NCBI GenBank assembly: GCA_905147135.1
Contig: LR990041.1
Coordinates: 15,127,907-15,191,906 of the forward strand
Source: Blastobasis lacticolella
Taxonomy: Eukaryota; Arthropoda; Insecta; Lepidoptera; Blastobasidae
Length of the DNA: 64,000 bases
Reading direction: 5' to 3'
This document shows, piece after piece, positions 56,001 to 64,000 of the stretch (its first letter is position 1; every line of letters starts with the position of its first letter). Both the position numbers and the translations under genes were made by a program. The notes below the pieces were generated by a model. The model did not search any database, was not told the origin of the DNA, and saw only the letters and a program-made list of their open reading frames with translations.

Positions 56001-56041
56001 AATTTTGGAGGATTATGGGAAGCAGGCGTCAAGTCCACTAA
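53030..56041 (+). CDS. BEL/Pao RT, RNase H and integrase ORF (broken at end)
   Basis: Same frame as gag, open from 53030 to 56041. RT: VRVVFDASQKNSRGVSLND, LVADIVKMYRQVRISEED (first catalytic Asp) and SFYMDDLMVG (YMDD, 53933-53944). RNase H: LHGFCDASKAAFAAVVYL, RLELSGALLLSRL, IRAWTDSTVVLAWL. Integrase: H-H-C-C zinc motif (HGGN ... HIHKCVICAKQ), SGVDYAGPI (first Asp) and LWSDNGSTF (second Asp). A frameshift near 55920, next to a directly repeated AAAGATGC, replaces the expected continuation. The third catalytic Glu falls in the next frame. Copies the RNA and inserts the DNA in an intact relative. Confidence 0.93.
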   Translation, partial: VLRHPSGSLVAQCTSLGWIISGAIHSSEGSSENIEDMSMHIKVLHAQVNDDEMLRRFWEIEEQAPNLQTIFTEEEKRCEEFYERTTRRAEDGRYIVKLPFRDADPQCKFGDSREIAISRMRSLERKFIRDPNLKTKYVEVINEYIQLGHMRPVDDDKKKEAVYLPHHAVIRDDKTTTKVRVVFDASQKNSRGVSLNDTLMIGPTLQAKLHHTILRWRLHTIGLVADIVKMYRQVRISEEDAIFQRIVWRQNSTNEFQDYELMTVTFGTASAPYLAVKSLNKVAQDEGAKYPLARDMVKNSFYMDDLMVGCSDVEEGLELYRQMKGLLLEAGFELQKWNSSNKLLITEINKIEKEQMDRTNVEKKTNDIYKDIENAEDNIVKDNYVLQTETTLDKTIKILGLTWNRGEDHFRYSISLPLPPRSATKRSILSDIARLFDPLGWIAPSIVLAKIFIQKLWLAGIGWDDPLPSDLMLEWNTYREELPHLTKVTIPRWLGTNSTDIQVELHGFCDASKAAFAAVVYLRIINVSNIIHTSLLTAKTRVAPIKQISIPRLELSGALLLSRLLIETAEVLNIPKDKIRAWTDSTVVLAWLNSHPSRWKTFVGNRVSEILTSMNASQWFHVSTKANPADPASRGILHGKLSENELWFAGPQFLREKTINYAKPKDNNTSLEESVKTHLARVPEETVFEKYSSLHKLLTVVSYCRRFLIRDHRCKPTYVQKWEMDESLACCVKKTQSDYFNFEYAELQNKGDLQTKSSPLKNLTPYLDNKGVIRLRGRLHNSLLNEQAKHPIVLPNDAPLTKLIIADAHTQTLHGGNQVMLNYLRSAYWIIGAKSLIKKHIHKCVICAKQRAITKNQIMGALPTVRCSPARPFLHSGVDYAGPISIRTTKGRGHRSHKGYICLFVCMATRAIHLEVVSDMTSQAFLAAFRRFVARRGHCSQLWSDNGSTFIGASKELQELLKMQRCKKQRRSRPFRSSRHRVALYTPSRPKFWRIMGSRRQVH

Positions 56042-56561
56042 ATTTCATTTAAAAAGGGTAATAGGAGAGACCACTTTGACTTACGAAGAACTGAGTACTT
56101 TCCTTACTCAGGTCGAAGCCTGTTTGAACTCACGTCCGATGAGCATCATAAATAATGAGGATCCTAGCGAACCTCTCCCCTTAACACCAGGACATTTTTT
56201 GATAGGTGAACCATTGATTAGTGTACCTGATCTTAGTTATGAGACATCTAATGTAAGTTGTTTGAATAGATGGCAATTCGTACAAAAAATGTTGCAAAAC
56301 TTTTGGAAGCGCTGGTCTCAAGAGTATTTGACGACATTTTTAAACCGCTATAAATGGACCGACAAGGTGCCCGAGCCCAAAATAGGAGATGTAGTTTTAA
56401 TTAAGGAGGATGATTTACCTCCCAGTCATTGGTTACTGGGTCGTGTAGTCGAGAAACATCCAGGCTCTGACAACATAACCCGTGTGGTCACTCTACGTAC
56501 CAAGTCTTCAAACCTCAAAAGACCTACTTCAAAATTGTGTATTTTGCCTGTAAGTGAGTAA
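55925..56561 (+). pseudogene. BEL/Pao integrase C-terminus, shifted frame
   Basis: Continues the integrase in another frame: FHLKRVIGETTLTYEELSTF, then LTQVEACLNSRPM (third catalytic Glu region), PGHFLIGEPLI, KRWSQEYLTTFLNRYKW, then the C-terminal barrel (PKIGDVVLIKEDDLPPSHWL, LGRVVEKHPG) ending ILPVSE. The frame is open up to the junction near 55925; only the shift separates it from the frame ending at 56041. Confidence 0.9.
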
Positions 56562-56805
56562 ATCACCTTGTAATAGCATGCCTAGTAATAGTCATGTAGA
56601 AATATATTACCTTTTTATTTTAAGTTTTATGAAGTTTATTTACAGAAATGTTAAAATACAAAGTCTTTAGTTATATTTTTATATTAAGCATTTATTAAGT
56701 TTTTTTTAAAGATCAATACTCCCGCGGAGGATATTTATTCGAATCAAAATACTTGAAGTAGTGAAGTAGTACCATTTCGTCACTAAATGTCCTTGGTGGG
56801 CGGTA

Positions 56806-57125
56806 TGTTCAAGATCAATAGTGTAAGATTTTATCGCTAGATGTCGCTGCCGGTCAGTTAGAACGCGCTATCGAAGTGTTTCTTTATTTTTGTATAAGCA
56901 GTGCAGAATAGTTCATTATAATTCCGATAGATGTCGCTGGACGTATTCTACATCGCGGTAGCGAGTGAGTCTTGTGTTTTTATGATATGCTATAATGTTG
57001 TTTACCTAATATACTACTACATTCAGATCTAGACTTTTGGGTTTCATTTAGTGCCTAACTCATAGTCTATTTACCTAGATCAATTTCAGTTCAAGTTTTC
57101 GTGTTCAGCAACTAGTGCCTGAACA
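56806..57125 (+). repeat. BEL/Pao 3' LTR
   Basis: Apparently identical to 50372-50691 over 320 bp, preceded by a purine-rich tract and followed by the AATAT target duplication. Confidence 0.95.
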
Positions 57126-57130
57126 AATAT

Positions 57131-57540
57131 TCATAATAAAATAAATAAACCTATATAATATGACAACAGATATATAAATAAATAAAACTCATTCATCAAG
57201 TTATAAGAAAAAAATTCTTTACATGATCCTTGAAGGAGCCAGGTGTGCGAGCGAGTTGAAAATCTTAAGGTAGCGTGTTCCACAAGCGAGCCGCATAAAC
57301 CTTGAATGATCTCCCGTAACTAGCCGAATTATACGAAGGAATATCCAGCTGAAGCTCTCGGCGGGGGCGCAGTCGAGGGTCAGCGGACGGGCGGAAGCTG
57401 CGCAAGTACTCGGGCGCATTTGAGTTATTAAGTACCTGGTAAAGTACCGCCAGTCTCTGCGGTGACGTATCGGAAGCCAATTCAATTTGCTTCAAAATTT
57501 TGATACGTGGTCGAATTTCCGCAACCCAAAGACATAGCGA
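57131..57540 (-). pseudogene. LINE C-terminal fragment and tail, minus strand
   Basis: The minus strand encodes LNWLPIRHRRDWR, then in another frame NAPEYLRSFRPSADPRLRPR, IPSYNSASYGRSFKVYAARL, WNTLP, the C-terminal block of CR1/L2-like RT proteins. The 3' UTR runs to AAATAAATAAAACTC-type sequence (57170-57190). A frameshift lies near 57430. The BEL/Pao element is inserted at the end of its tail. Confidence 0.8.
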
Positions 57541-57737
57541 TTATTTTATAATAGTTATTTCTGTCCAATAGCATGATAGAATTTTGACAATAGACGTTAC
57601 GCCTCACTAGCGCCATCTAAAATCGTGATTTGATGATTAAAACAAACGTTAGAGAATGTTGGTAGTGGGCCGCACTGTATACTTCGCGGCCTCGCTTTTA
57701 ATTTCACCTAGGCGACGCGAGATCTAGCCTCTGTGGC

Positions 57738-57876
57738 CCTAGCACAAGTATGTCCGCGACAAAGCTCGCGCCGCGAGAAAGCGTTTGTCTCTTTCTTTCA
57801 ATACTAAGACGAATGAGATACCAATACCTATGTCGCGCTTTTTCTCGCTTATCGCGCGAGGGCAACTTATGCTAGG
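57738..57876. mobile_element. MITE, copy 1 (about 139 bp)
   Basis: Inverted ends CCTAGCACAAGTATGTCCGC and (reverse) CCTAGCATAAGTTGCCCTCG. The interior TTTCTTTCAATACTAAGACGA, GAGATACCAATACCTATGTC matches copy 2 at 59471-59613. Non-coding. Confidence 0.75.
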
Positions 57877-58289
57877 CCTACTAGTCGCTAAGCACCTGGC
57901 AGTGCGGCCGTACCCGCAAATTGCATTTACTGCGATCAATGGGGGCGCCATCTTACGATTGATGAGTCAAGAAAACGAACAAATGTTTGCCACATATCAT
58001 TTCGACACGTCGACACAGCCCAGAGTTGACGGATCTAACCTAAACGAATTCAAACTTATGGCACTTATTGACATGGCCCAATTCAACGATCTGCCCAGGT
58101 CATGTATATTATTTTTGCACATTGCGTTGCTTACCCAGGAAAAGGTACTTTTAAGATCCACTGCCTAGTGTCGTGGCTATTACGCGGCTCAGGGGTCAGA
58201 TTTTGTAATCGGTGTTATCCACGCGAGCGTTCGCCATCTAATGCTCTTCTACTACTTCTGAAAGCAAGTGCTCGCGTAAATGCGAGTTC

Positions 58290-58335
58290 CAGAAACGGTT
58301 TATTGTTTGACACAATAAACCGTTTCTGGAAAATT
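58290..58335. repeat. Short near-perfect hairpin
   Basis: CCAGAAACGGTTTATTGT, then TTGAC, then ACAATAAACCGTTTCTGG: an 18-bp perfect inverted repeat with a 5-base loop. Confidence 0.85.
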
Positions 58336-58537
58336 CATTTACTTCAAAATAATCTGTCTCTTCGTAAATTTCTGTTTTTTATTGTCAAGCAACGTAGTAT
58401 TCAAATCCAGAGCCAGTAAATCGCTGTCGTCGCATCAGTGACGCACGGATCCATAGACGACCGACACTGGTTTCTCAGGTTGCTCGGAAGTGAACCCTGG
58501 AGTGATCTAATAAGCTTCAATTTCTAACGTGTCGCAG

Positions 58538-58728
58538 GGTCGCAACGCTACAGCCAATACACTGGGTACGGGCGTGAGAGTTTCCGTTTCGCGGGCAACC
58601 ATGTCGACCGCACGCCGTACGATGAGAACAATCGGCGGCGCTCGGCCGTGCTCTGCATCGACGCCGCCGTGTGCCGCGACCGCCGCTCGCAGTACGAGCG
58701 ACGAGCGGTCATACGGGAGCTCAACAAG
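58538..58728 (+). CDS. Parg: Parg exon, YSQYTGYG to RELNK
   Basis: 191-bp exon after GTCGCAG (ends 58537), with donor GTCAGTG at 58729. The start completes the glycine codon split after 47711 and reads SQRYSQYTGYGRESFRFAG, then RRSAVLCIDAAVCRDR and AVIRELNK. This matches the PARG Y-S-x-Y-T-G-Y motif (substrate-contacting tyrosine region), the V-x-x-I-D-A-x strand and the R-R-E-L-N-K helix. The end is phase 0 and the next exon starts AWIGFS, matching A-[YF]-x-G-F. It is strongly GC-rich at third positions. The 10.8-kb intron before it contains the BEL/Pao element. Confidence 0.96.
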
Positions 58729-59470
58729 GTCAGTGGAGCCATAGGCTAACTCCCGGACCGTAGTACATCTCAGGACCTACAGTGAGACACCTAGCAGGTC
58801 AAATTTGACGTTTATGTGGACACACGGAGAAAGCACCATAATTTTTCCTGGTGTTTTCTGCTACTCTTTTAAGACCAATGGTTTCCCTTTGACATTTTAT
58901 TGAACTGCCATTGGACTGTTTGTTAGACTGATTGTGGCTCGATTGTGGACTAAAATTGTAACCTCTTGGTAGATGTTAAAAGGAAACACAACGACTATTC
59001 AGTCGTGAGAATTACGTTGCCATTACGGTTCTATTGATATAAATTTTTGCAGAATACTCAATGTCTGTCTATCGTAATGGAGTAGCAATTAACTCTTAAT
59101 TGAATATCAATAGCATGTGAGTTGCAATATTAATTAACGTCAATTTGATAGAGAACAGTACTAGAATCTGAGGGAGTTCTACATGGAATGGATTGTACAA
59201 AACCGATCGTATCTGGGAAACCGACTCGGAAACAGTGGTCGCACCCCAAAGGGACTTTTAATCAGGTCACTTAACTCTATAACATATTAAAATTCCATCA
59301 AAAGTAACTTAAGCCACATTTTCCACATTTTTGGTTGCACCCAAAGGGACTTTTAATCAGCGCATTTAACTCTAAAACATATCAAAATTTCATCAAAATT
59401 AACTGAAACCATATTTTCCTAAGACCTTTTGCGGGGTCCCTTATCCGCAGAGTTACCCCACTTGCACGGC
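58729..59470. other. Parg intron between last two recognised exons
   Basis: No gene. Bases 59232-59400 contain two diverged copies of GCACCCCAAAGGGACTTTTAATCAG (59232 and 59339) followed by TAACATATTAAAATTCCATCAAAA-like sequence, a short tandem duplication of about 105 bp. Confidence 0.55.
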
Positions 59471-59613
59471 TACAGCACAAGTGTGCCCGCGATATAGCTC
59501 GAGACGCCACGAGAGTGAATTCGATTACCTTTCTCAATACTACGATGAAAGAGATAGCAGTATCATGTCGCGAAATTTCTCATTTATCGCGCGCGTGAGC
59601 ACACTTGCGCTAG
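59471..59613. mobile_element. MITE, copy 2 (about 143 bp)
   Basis: Starts TACAGCACAAGTGTGCCCGC and ends GAGCACACTTGCGCTAG (its near inverse). The interior CTTTCTCAATACTACGATGA, AGAGATAGCAGTATCATGTC matches copy 1. It lies 50 bp before the final recognised Parg exon. Confidence 0.75.
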
Positions 59614-59662
59614 TAGACAAGGCAGACAAGGGCAGATAGGTAGTTGATGATTTGGTCCGCAG

Positions 59663-59909
59663 GCGTGGATAGGGTTTTCTTACCCGGGCGGGGTTGGGGG
59701 CGGGCGAACGGCTCGCTACCCGGGCGTGGCGACCGGCAACTGGGGCTGCGGGGCGTTCGGGGGCGAGCCGCAGCTCAAGTGCCTTCTGCAAATGATGGCC
59801 GCCTGCGAGGCGCGCCGCCCGCTCGCCTTTCTCTGCTTCGGCGACCCGGCGCTCGAGCGCGACGTGCTGCGCATCTACAACGTGCTGCTCAACCACCGCG
59901 TCACCGTCG
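59663..59909 (+). CDS. Parg: Parg exon, ATGNWGCGAFGG core
   Basis: 247-bp exon after GTCCGCAG (ends 59662), with donor GTGAGT at 59910 in phase 1. It encodes AWIGFSYPGG, a glycine- and arginine-rich stretch, then VATGNWGCGAFGGEPQLKCL and LCFGDPALERDV, ending NHRVTV. The A-T-G-N-W-G-C-G-A-F-G-G block is the hallmark phosphate/ribose-binding strand of PARG and the F-G-D motif follows. The final segment expected after TVG (about 30-60 residues) is not recognisable before 64000, so the gene is 3'-incomplete here. A truncated SINE or LINE tail lies directly after the donor (about 59965-60090). Confidence 0.96.
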
Positions 59910-59964
59910 GTGAGTGACCAACAAACCACCACACACCACAACCACTGGCGAGCTCTCCGACAGG

Positions 59965-60090
59965 CATCCAGGTACCTCAGGCCCGCAGCGCACCCGATCC
60001 CCTAAGGCTACAGATGGCCCGCACGACGGTGACCACTTTCAATCAGGCGGACCGTTTGACCGTGTCGCCTTCATCTTATATACACACGCC
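59965..60090 (+). repeat. Truncated SINE/LINE tail
   Basis: GACGGTGACCACTTTCAATC then AGGCGGACCGTTTGACCGTG is a diverged copy of the GTGACCACTTTC-ATCAGGTGGCCCG tail seen at 12.5, 29.6 and 49.2 kb. Confidence 0.65.
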
Positions 60091-60790
60091 CACACTCCCG
60101 CCCGTTTCTAGGGGCACGTAGAGAGAGATTACAGAGTATCACTAACTACGATACTGCGACCAACATCTCTTGCCTTTTCTTTATTAATCAAAACTCGAAA
60201 TGGACGTGGTAGTCCCTTCCCTTAACTGAAAAAAGGTTCACTTCCGAAAACCAGCACCATCTTTTAGTATGTTGTTAAGTATATTATTCTGAATAAAAAA
60301 CAGCCGGGAGACAATCTCTTAAGTGCTTGGTTCTCAAGTTGTGACGTCATAACATGGCTGCCGCCGCGTTTTGAAATTTGTTTTTAAAAACGAGTGTCTT
60401 ACACTTGGAATGCTTTGTGGGGTATCAAAATACGCAGAATAGAGATAGAGATATTCAAGATTACATAAAAAAAATCCAAAAAATTATAACGTTTTTATTT
60501 TAAAACAACTTAACCTATAAATTTAGAGCAAAATAATGTAGTAAATAATGTAGGAAAATAAAGGCACATTATTAAGCTATACAAAACTATTTTTATAATC
60601 TCAATGTTAATAAAGAAGCGAGATAGTGTAATTTCATACTAGCAACGGGCACCATTTGAAGCGCCATACAATTGTTTTAATTTGCGTAAGTTGCGTGAAT
60701 TTATTGACTTTAAATAAAAAAGCAATGAGTAAGTGAGGTAATGTTTATGTAAAACACGTATTATAAGAAATGATCTTGTCGTTAATGTCC
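60091..60790. other. Intron or 3' region, nothing recognised
   Basis: AT-rich sequence without repeats I can match inside the window. The expected last Parg exon was searched for here and not found. Confidence 0.45.
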
Positions 60791-60995
60791 CGGTTGTGCT
60801 CTCGAGAACGAGGGCCCAGGGCCTTAACCATGATCCAGGATTTGGCGATCAGGTTATTACAGTGGAGCGACTACTTTCGAACCTCCGTGACGTGACGGTT
60901 ATAATTCATCTAATGTTTTCATTGGTACAGGGCCGCAGCGGGATTCGAACCCGGTACCTCTCACTTACGAGTTGGATACTCAATCGCCCGACGCT
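60790..60995 (-). mobile_element. tRNA-type SINE with A and B box, minus strand
   Basis: Minus strand: GAGCGTCGGGCGATTGAGTA, TCCAACTCGTAAGTGAGAGG, TACCGGGTTCGAATCCCGCT (B box GGTTCGAATCC), then a body that on the + strand reads ATGATCCAGGATTTGGCGAT and is shared with 10725-10830. The head is also present at 34360-34425. This is the most complete copy of this SINE family in the window. Confidence 0.75.
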
Positions 60996-61566
60996 CATAT
61001 GTAAAATGAACGTATTACCTACTATGTATAATAATATAATAAATCAACGTATTACATTACATTAAGTAGAGTTCGGATTTATCCTTGCATGCGCAAGAAG
61101 TGTTGAGATTAAGTTCGTATTTCACGCACCGACAATTTGTGCAACATTCTTTGCACTTGCAAGACAGTTCTTTGGAATTGACGCTATCATCAGGTATTGT
61201 CTTCCATAACCGTTGTTATTATTATTTCATCCCCAACTGCATGGATCCAGTACTTCGCGGCCTTTATTCAGACAGTGGGTCCAAATTTGGGTCTGGTATG
61301 CCGCTCTTTTTACATGTTAGAGTGCGTCTTGCGTTGAAGGAATATTTATCCATTGTGTCACTCATGAACCACGAATTCTTTAATTAACGGGGATCGTGAC
61401 TAATTTAACATGGTTTCAACCCACAAGAGTATGCTTGGATACATACAAGCAAAACTAAAATAAAAAGCAAACTGCTAGATGATGATTGGTACAGGAGCCT
61501 CTAAGTCAGGACAATAGTCAAGCGGAACTAGATGAACGCTGTAACAGGATGCATTAAGAATATTAC
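60996..61566. other. Unassigned, frame of 100 codons without known domain
   Basis: A + frame at 61085-61387 (SSYFTHRQFVQHSLHLQDSS) has no domain I recognise and atypical composition; it is probably part of a decayed element. Otherwise no feature. Confidence 0.35.
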
Positions 61567-64000
61567 TTGCCAGCTTCTTTCTGCCTCCGGCCAGCTAATA
61601 CCCGTCCTAGAAGAGATGACAGTCACGATGTATGCCTAGACTTCATGAAGAAACATAACTGCAAAATCGATGTCACTGATGGAATTTTTAAGTGTGGTAA
61701 TGAGGAGATACTTGACACTTCACACTTGGAGGAACCACTGAACACACCAAAATTATATACTTAAATAAAGGTAAAGTTGCAATCAGCCTGTAAGAACGAG
61801 CCGAATAGATGTATAGTGGTGAAGGATACGCCGCGCGCCCACAAAATAACAGCTCGAAAACTACAACAGAAAGAACCCTTGTCAGTAGAAGCAAAACTGC
61901 AGTGGTGAGGGTTGTAAATCTGCACAACCACGACGTTTGCTTGGATGAAGGCAATGTTGTTTGGAAATGCGAGGTGGATGAAAAAGTGCCTATCAACACC
62001 TATAACCTGTCCAGACTGACTTGTCTTATTTGGTTAAGGAAATTATGTATTTAAATAGATAATGTGCTGCAGGATTCGTTGAAATATACATTATCTGTGA
62101 CTCTTGTATATTTCTCGACATCTATACATATTATACGTAGCGTGATTGATACGACAAGTCGTGATTTTGGGCATTGTTTGTTCACCAAATAAGACAAGTC
62201 AGTTTAAACAGATCATATCTCAGATGAGACGAACACTAAGAATAGTTCTGCTATTACCGAACTTCTTGATAGATGCAAGGGAAACCAGAATTATACGCAG
62301 AGCATGATCGCCAAGAAATCACTACGCTTCGTGGATATATTTTCTTCCCAAGATCTTGGATCAAGGAAGTCTTGGACAGACTTCGCTAGTTCAACATAGG
62401 ATCGACACTGAAAGTGAAAGACCGGTGGGAGTCAGCGAGCCATGCAAGTCCATGGTGTTCACCAGTCATGAAGAAGACGGCAGCACACATTTTTGCGTGG
62501 ACTACTGACGATTAAATTAAAATTACAAAGAAGGACTTACAAAATTACAAGATCCATTGCCTTATATCGACGACATGTTGGATACCCTGAGTGGCATGCA
62601 CTGGTTCTCAATCTTGGATTATAAGTCTGGGTATTGGCATTCTGGCAGGAAAAGGACTATAACAGTTCAATCTTATGCCTTTTGGACTGTGCAACGCACC
62701 TGCCACTTTCGAAAGACTCATAGAATATGTACGGACAAGATTAATGTAAGTTGACTGCCATTGATCTTTTGCTTTGGATGATGTCATTATCATGGGTCGC
62801 GGTTTTGAGGATTATTTGCGCAACTTGGAACAAGTCTTAAGGAAAATAAAGAATGACGACCTGACGTAAAACCCGAAGAAATGCCATATATTTAGGAGCA
62901 AACTCAACTGAGTAACTACCTCGGTCATATCGTCACCAGTGACTAAACAGACCCAGAAAAGCCACTACAAAAATAGCCTACTCCGAAGGACTAAATGGAA
63001 GTTCGGGCATTCCTAGGGCTGTGCTCATAATACCGACGGTTTGTTACAGGATTCTCTTGCAAAGCCACTACATCGTCTGACTGAAGACAACTAACCATTA
63101 CATTACGGATTCCCTTCAAAGACTGATAAAATGCCTTTGACAATCTCCTACATTAAGATATACCTACAACCCAGCAGTCGGTTTATCGTCAAGACAGATG
63201 CAAGCAACACGGCGACCGGACGAGTGTTGTAACAGAAACAGGGCAACGCAGAAGTCGTGATTTCTTACTTCAGTAAGTCATTGTCGACACCAAGAACCAC
63301 TGTGTAACCAGAAGAGAACTTTTGGCTGTGGTAAATACACAACAACATTTTATCAAATATCCTGTCGGTAGGCAGTTCAAACTGCTCGTAATGATCACGC
63401 TGTCTTGAAGTAGCTGTTACAATTTCAAAACTCAGTAGAACAGGTTGCCCGATGGATCAAGCAACAACAGAAGTTTGACTATGTCACAGAACACCGCAGC
63501 GGGAAGGCCTCTACCAAGAAGGCCTTGCTCGGAGGAATGTAAGCACTGTGTTAAACAGGAATTGAAGGAATTCAGTTAGGCTTACAAGAGTTAGTTAAGG
63601 TCTTCACGACCCAGGGAGAATGAAGCAATGAGGAAACTTCAAAAAGATAATGAAGATAACTGGCTAATCACCACATTGAAGGAACTTGGTGCGGAGAAAC
63701 CAAGATGAGCTGAAGTGGCACCTACAAGAGCTATCACTAAAGTGTAGGCTCAATGGGACAGCTGTATCCTTCAGAACGTCATGCTTTACCGAAAATGGGA
63801 AAAGCCTAACGACACAGAGTACCATCTTTAGGTAGTTGTTTCACCGGTTAAGGTGAAACACGTTCTCCAGGAGATACATGTTGGTGTAGCAGGTGGACAT
63901 CTAGGGGTAAAAAGATCACTGACCAAAGTACGAGAAAGGTTTATTGGCTTCATTATCGGGAAGTCGTGCAGATTTGGAGTTTGCTCCGCTGCGCACAACG
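61567..64000 (+). pseudogene. Heavily degraded Ty3/Gypsy pol, runs off the window
   Basis: + strand, many stops and frame changes. Protease-like region at 61620-62030 (CLDFMKKHNCKIDVTDG). RT remnants at 62260-62900: VIMKK-type sequence, LPYIDDMLDTLSGMHWFSIL, then FGLCNAPATFERLIEYV and DDVIIMGRGFEDYLRNLEQV. RNase H remnants at about 63120-63500 (FIVKTDASNTATGRVL). Integrase zinc region at 63855-64000 (VLQEIHVGVAGGHLGVKRSL, TKVRERFIG). Order is right for Gypsy. It is a different family and far older than the Gypsy at 7.6-29.4 kb. Continues beyond 64000. Confidence 0.85.

Larger units (their letters stand above)
50372..57125 (+). mobile_element. BEL/Pao LTR retrotransposon, young, nearly intact
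   Basis: 320-bp LTRs at 50372-50691 and 56806-57125, TGTTCAAG...CTGAACA, appear identical on reading. Target duplication AATAT (50367-50371, 57126-57130). Primer binding site TGGTCCTTCGAGCCGG (from 50695) and a purine-rich tract TGGTGGGCGGTA (56794-56805) fix the + orientation. The body carries gag, protease, RT, RNase H and integrase in the order of Belpaoviridae, and no envelope gene. Two lesions break the polyprotein (TGA 53027-53029 and a frameshift near 55920). It lies in the Parg intron between 47711 and 58538. Confidence 0.96.
57541..58537. other. Intron before 58538 with one MITE
   Basis: Mostly unassigned; bases 58290-58335 form a hairpin around CCAGAAACGGTTTATTGTTT (AAACGGTTTATTGT...ACAATAAACCGTTT). 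A frame at 57785-58168 has no known domain. It contains the MITE copy at 57738-57876. Confidence 0.45.

Noticed and set aside
59910..64000. Last Parg exon inside the window
   Set aside because: Expected D-[VL]-Y-x-L-[LI]-x-x-Y type sequence after TVG could not be found in a phase-1 exon. It probably lies to the right.

Overview
The window is eukaryotic, AT-rich and mostly transposable-element sequence. Intron-split host exons, short GT-AG introns, jockey-, RTE- and CR1-like LINEs, Ty3/Gypsy, BEL/Pao, hAT and Harbinger pieces, and several dispersed repeat types seen in moth and butterfly genomes all point to Lepidoptera. The order is inferred from repeat content and from the host protein's similarity to insect orthologues; the species is not determinable.

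One host gene is recognised. It is poly(ADP-ribose) glycohydrolase (Parg), on the + strand, in nine coding exons from 4002 to 59909. All exon phases join cleanly (482 codons plus one base). The first recognised coding exon (ATG at 4005) splices over a 29.3-kb intron to 33508. The remaining exons are 34884-34993, 35583-35726, 36212-36289, 39859-40026, 47581-47711 (catalytic QEE loop), 58538-58728 and 59663-59909. The last C-terminal exon is not found and probably lies to the right of the window. No 5' UTR exon or promoter was identified.

The first Parg intron is a deep transposon nest. A jockey-like LINE is split into halves at about 7409-7576 and 29378-29725 by a minus-strand Ty3/Gypsy element. 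The Gypsy LTRs are at 7577-7710 and 29239-29377 and share the target duplication GAACT. The Gypsy element was itself invaded by a Harbinger-like DNA transposon (8361-11063), a non-LTR element with near-complete ORF2 (15896-22449, 8-bp target duplication), an ORF1-only retroposon (about 23508-25105) and a further composite insertion (about 26545-29098). The Gypsy 3' end, its LTR and the flanking LINE also exist as an inverted duplicate (14755-15593). An RTE element with its own SINE insertion sits inside that duplicate. Another LINE (29727-32700, minus) lies to the right.

Later introns hold a 5S-rRNA-derived SINE split by a non-coding LTR element (36560-39599), a hAT element with perfect 8-bp target duplication (40123-42942), LINE and SINE tails, a foldback element (49668-49962) and a very young BEL/Pao element with apparently identical 320-bp LTRs (50372-57125). 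Right of the last recognised exon are a tRNA-type SINE and a heavily degraded Ty3/Gypsy pol (about 61567-64000) running off the end.

Only Parg looks like a working host gene. The rest records repeated insertion into its introns. The points most worth checking are the altered glycine triplet in the PARG signature, the ORF1-only retroposon, the 5S-derived SINE with its LTR insertion, the inverted Gypsy duplicate and the unexplained 65-bp direct repeats around a minisatellite block.
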